Part shown: positions 60,251-64,000 of the stretch, piece by piece
Position numbering within the stretch: the first letter of the stretch is position 1
Layout of the letters: the number at the start of each line of letters is the position of its first letter
NCBI GenBank assembly: GCA_000328365.1
Contig: KB303931.1
Location: forward strand, 38,495 to 102,494
Source of the DNA: Capitella teleta
Lineage: Eukaryota > Annelida > Polychaeta > Capitellidae
Reading direction: 5' to 3'
Length of the DNA stretch: 64,000 bases
The notes under the pieces: generated by a model
What the model was told of the DNA's origin: nothing
What the model saw: only the letters and a program-made list of their open reading frames with translations
Databases searched by the model: none
Made by a program: the position numbers and the translations under genes

Positions 60251-62970
60251 ATCGTTACACCATGTACATTTCCCAATGCTCCCTTCACTCGGTTGCTCCG
60301 AAAATAAATTCCACATCTATCGATCTATATAGGCATACGGTCATTTTAAGGGGTTTGAACTTTGCTTCGAAATTGGAAGACGAACAAGTCTCTGTTGACC
60401 TCTTGTTCTCCCGTCAGACTGCCACCATCAGTGTTGTTAATGACGATGGCCGAATGAAGTTCCGGTTCTATAGAGGGTGCATTTACATCTCTACTGGAAA
60501 ACTGTTTGGTGAGATCGTCACCTTTTTTTGATTATATTTTTTTCTTTTATATTTTTTTTCAGGCATAAGTCATAAATTCATCTACGTCCTGAATGGATTA
60601 ATATTTAAATAACAACTGTGCAAATGATTTATGTAAAATAATGAGGACAAAGGAGAATCTTCATGTTTTAAACATTGCACCATGATAAAGAGTTCCACTT
60701 AAAATTTGGTTGTAATAATTTCATTTTGATATTTTGATTTTTGATTTTGATTTTGATTTTGATTTTGATTTTATTTTTTATTTTTTTGGGGGGGGTGTCA
60801 AAAATGAAATGCGACGGTGACAGCTCCTTAATATATAGAGGGGTCGAAAAACGGTCAGTACTTACCAGCTCAATTCTGAATTCAAATTACAAGATGAAAC
60901 TTGTGAAATGATTGTAACGGCTGCTGTCCTACCTTTATATGCACAGCTACACTTTATACACACAGCTACACTCCATGAATATTCATGAATCTGTGACGTC
61001 ACCGTATTGTGCCCTGTTCTCGGAAGGCGTAGATCTCTCGCCAGAGACGGTCGTTATGACTGTTTTGTCCTCAGACTGATGTGTCAAAGATGACTTGACA
61101 AATTTCCGACTCCAATTAAGGCCTGATTCTTAAATTAAATGATTTATGCAATTTGGCAAATGAACAATGTCATGTTACACCATGCCTACTTGTCGGCTTT
61201 GAGATTCTCGATTGCAAAATCTGAGCATTCTTGGTTCGCCGAAACCGGAGTCTGCGATAACGGAGTGAGCGGATGACAGGGTCGCCATGGCAATTGGTGA
61301 CACGTAAACTTCATTTTTCAAGAGCCATGTCGGATCTGGTTTATATACAAGCTAATATGCATATCTATGCTCAGATATACGGCTCCGTCACAATTGCTCC
61401 TTGGACAAAACCCATAAGATATAATAAGACATAACCTGTAATCCGCGTTTTGATTGTTTTTCAGAACCAGCATGAAAAAAGTGACGATTAATATCACCTT
61501 TGACACAATTATTTTTCAAACATAAATAACGCGACATCTTCTCCATTCCATATTTTAATTATGCTGACTTGCATCAGAATCCAAAATTTTCCTTCACTGA
61601 CTTATTGTTGCTATGGTAACCAACGCCACTTTTCTGTAGCACATTTTTTTCATTGAGCAAATTACTGACAGTACATTGGTGCAATAATAATTATGCCATA
61701 ACATAGTTATGACATAAGGTGAATATAATAAGACAACTGTTCATTTCATAGATGGTCCATATCTTCATGAATTGCATTTATTCTTCAACTTCATGCATGC
61801 AATAAAATAAATATACAAAATAGTCTGGGTCCTTATGTCACAAGATACATTAGCCGTACGCAAATCTTGGCGAAGCAAATCTTTTTGGTGTTTTAGGTGG
61901 TACCTTTTTCAAAGATCGTTCTATTGCCATCATCCACGGAGTTGATAGTGAATGATTTTACTACATGTATAAAATAGGTCTTGTTATGATGTGATAAAGC
62001 TTACCGGATGTCATACAATTCAACTTCCGGTTTGCTGTACTCGTTTTAGCAGCTAAAAGGGGGGGGTGTAACTCCGTCATATAACTGTTGTGTTGTTGTA
62101 TCTGAATATACTTTCTGGTTGCCATCCTTTTACACAATTGTGTACTTATTTGTATATTTTCCGCAATCTGATATTAAATATGAATGCATAATTGTTGTGA
62201 GCGTAATAGTAACGTTTATCAAAATGACTCTTTAGTCTTCATATGAAACATTCATGTTTCCGCTTCGCGAATACGTGTGGTTTATTGCATTTAGATCTAT
62301 TCTACATCAAAAAATTAGTTTGAGAATGAGAATATCATAATGAACACGGAACAAAGATAGCACGCCATGCGTATACACGTGCCACGTACGGTGCCACGCT
62401 TCAACGATGAATACTCTAACATTTTAGCGACTCACTCACTGCTATTTAGATCGTAGTTGGAAACTCAATAAACATGCATGGTCTTTCATTGCTAGACATG
62501 TATGCACATGTATGCACATGTATAAATATGTGCTAGAAATCCATATGTTGCGGAAGCGATGCTTGTGATGAAATGTGTATTTGCCTTTTTTTTTCTATAT
62601 ACATGTATACGAGGGATATACATCGTACATATATATCTTATTATTTTTTCAATAACTCATCACATAATTATACATTTACCATTACACTAGTATTCAAGCT
62701 GAACACCCGCATTGCCCAATTGCTGTGAAAACTAATCGCTTCACTGCTTCACCCCGAGTCGTGATCGCTTCGCTGCATGCTTTCGGCAGCGGTCTACCAC
62801 AGATCAATCAGTAACTGCTATATAAACTTCAGAAGTACAAGGATTAATGATTGGTTTAGGAACATATATCCGTAAAATCATGATATAATCATAGATGCAC
62901 ACGGTCAATCTCTTTGATATTTTCCGAGATGATGTGCAAGAGGTTGTAGCACCCGTATATAGCAAAAAGT
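60251..62970. other. No gene recognised; (TGATTT)n tract
   Basis: An open frame at 60322-60531 (SIDLYRHTVILRGLNFASKL, then RQTATISVVNDDGRMKFRF) has balanced codons but no known domain. (TGATTT)n lies at about 60727-60772, followed by T- and G-runs. A CRE palindrome TGACGTCA is at about 60994. Nothing else was recognised. Confidence 0.4.
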
Positions 62971-62976
62971 GCAAAA

Positions 62977-63044
62977 CACGGAAATCTCCGTGTTTGGCGG
63001 AGAAGCGTTGAGCACGCAAGCACGGAAATCTCCGTGTTTGGCGG
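62977..63044. repeat. Pair of 24-bp direct repeats with hairpins
   Basis: CACGGAAATCTCCGTG plus TTTGGCGG occurs at 62977-63000 and 63021-63044. Each copy contains the hairpin CACGGA/TCCGTG with loop AATC, and the first arm extends to AACACGGA. GTGTTAA follows the second copy, reminiscent of a transposon end. Confidence 0.8.
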
Positions 63045-63045
63045 T

Positions 63046-64000
63046 GAATGTGTTAAAGTCTTATATTATAATACATTTACAGCCAAATATGTAATTAAAT
63101 TTAATGTCTGAAAAGATTGATGATACAATTATATGTCTATAGAAACAATAAAATAATATTTAGCAAATTATACAATTCCAAAATGAATTTAAAATGGAAC
63201 AATAAAAGCACGTGAAATGGAGAGAAATCAAATGTCGTCTGCTGAACGAACGATTTCCAAGATAAAGTGCACCTGCGTTTCCATAAAGAAGGTATAGGAT
63301 TACGAGGCTGCCAGCTGTATAATGTGATAGAAGACCGGAAGTTGGTTTTCATTTTTTTGTTTATTCCATATCGTCATTAAATGATTCATATTGTTTTAAA
63401 AAAAAAAAAAACAAAAAAAAAACAAAAACAAAAACAAAAACAAAAAACGGTATAATTATTTCGAAATTTGCCTGCGCGGCTGCAAAGATACGCAACATTT
63501 TGGTTTTGGAGAGGTCAGTTTTGACCGCTGAAAAAAAGGGTTGTCCCCTCAAGCTGTTGCGCGGCCCCTCAGAGATCCACATAATTATAAGGTTTCATTA
63601 CTTATCATGTTAACAGAATTTCGTTAATATTTTTTATGCAAAAACCTTGGTTCAAAAAGGGTCAATGTTGATCGTTTAAACAGCATTATTGCCACTACAA
63701 TCGGTATAACAATCGGAAGTGGAGTTTTTGTGACTTCCGGTTGGTCATGCCACTATGTCGAAAAACAACAAAGCTTCACACAAAACACATAAATAGATGA
63801 AAATATCTTGTGAATGTGTTGCAGGGCTGCAAAGTTATACACATTGTTATATTTTGTAAATGTCATTTTTATATCACCCAGAAAAAAAATAATTCTGGTA
63901 GAAAATTAATCAAAACTTGAATTAAGTGGTGTAGAATGCATCAGAATCTGGTGGAATCGACGAAAAAAAAATCAAATTAATAACGAGTAAAATCTTACTA
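63046..64000. other. No gene recognised
   Basis: AT-rich end of the window with an (AAAAAC)n tract at about 63398-63446. The motif GCAGGGCTGCAAAGTTATAC near 63825 has a weak relative near 45651. Confidence 0.4.

Overview
The window is AT-rich, repeat-laden animal DNA with long introns, single-exon 7TM receptors and secreted C1q-type proteins. GRL101-type LDLa/LRR receptors, multi-C1q proteins, CBM14 domains, abundant CR1/L2-group LINEs and a tRNA-derived SINE suggest a marine invertebrate, perhaps a deuterostome such as an echinoderm, hemichordate or amphioxus. That placement is inference, because no marker gene fixes it. One 50-base assembly gap (24683-24732) and one ambiguous base (near 69) are present.

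Layout. 0-3.1 kb: three LINE remnants. 4.5-8.35 kb (minus): a four-exon gene for a secreted protein made of signal peptide, chitin-binding CBM14 domain, Thr/Ser mucin linker and three C1q-like domains. Its introns hold a LINE, a roughly 300-base trinucleotide microsatellite and a 37-bp tandem repeat. 8.7-16 kb: LINE pieces and long stretches without recognisable genes. 16.1-17.4 kb: a broken Ty3/gypsy fossil. 17.5-18.2 kb (minus): an NAT8-like acetyltransferase. 18.7-26.3 kb: a SINE with target-site duplications, a long LINE split by a 704-bp TTAA-flanked MITE, a second MITE, and a Tc1 element with terminal inverted repeats. 27-29.6 kb: an eroded TSP1-like exon and another LINE. 29.9-35.65 kb (minus): a 1.9-kilo-residue single-exon GRL101-like receptor (CUB-like, two C-type lectin-like domains, LDLa repeats, LRRs, 7TM). 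37.1-37.7 kb (minus): an ankyrin-repeat protein. 40-47 kb: second copies of the SINE and both MITEs, and a LINE relic. 48.1-49.3 kb (minus): an FMRFamide-receptor-like class A GPCR. 51.6-54.8 kb: a candidate terminal exon of a membrane protein, then a roughly 0.9-kb inverted duplication of a spliced, unrecognised gene-like unit around a loop with a 28-bp minisatellite. 55.36-59.27 kb (minus): a 16-exon SLC5 sodium/solute symporter reconstructed exon by exon, with one single-base frameshift. 59.3-64 kb: a LINE zinc-ribbon relic and low-complexity DNA.

All confidently called host genes lie on the minus strand, but they do not form an obvious pathway. The best candidates for something new are the CBM14-mucin-C1q3 architecture, the very large multi-ectodomain receptor, the inverted gene duplication, and two TTAA-flanked non-autonomous transposon families with several copies inside one window.
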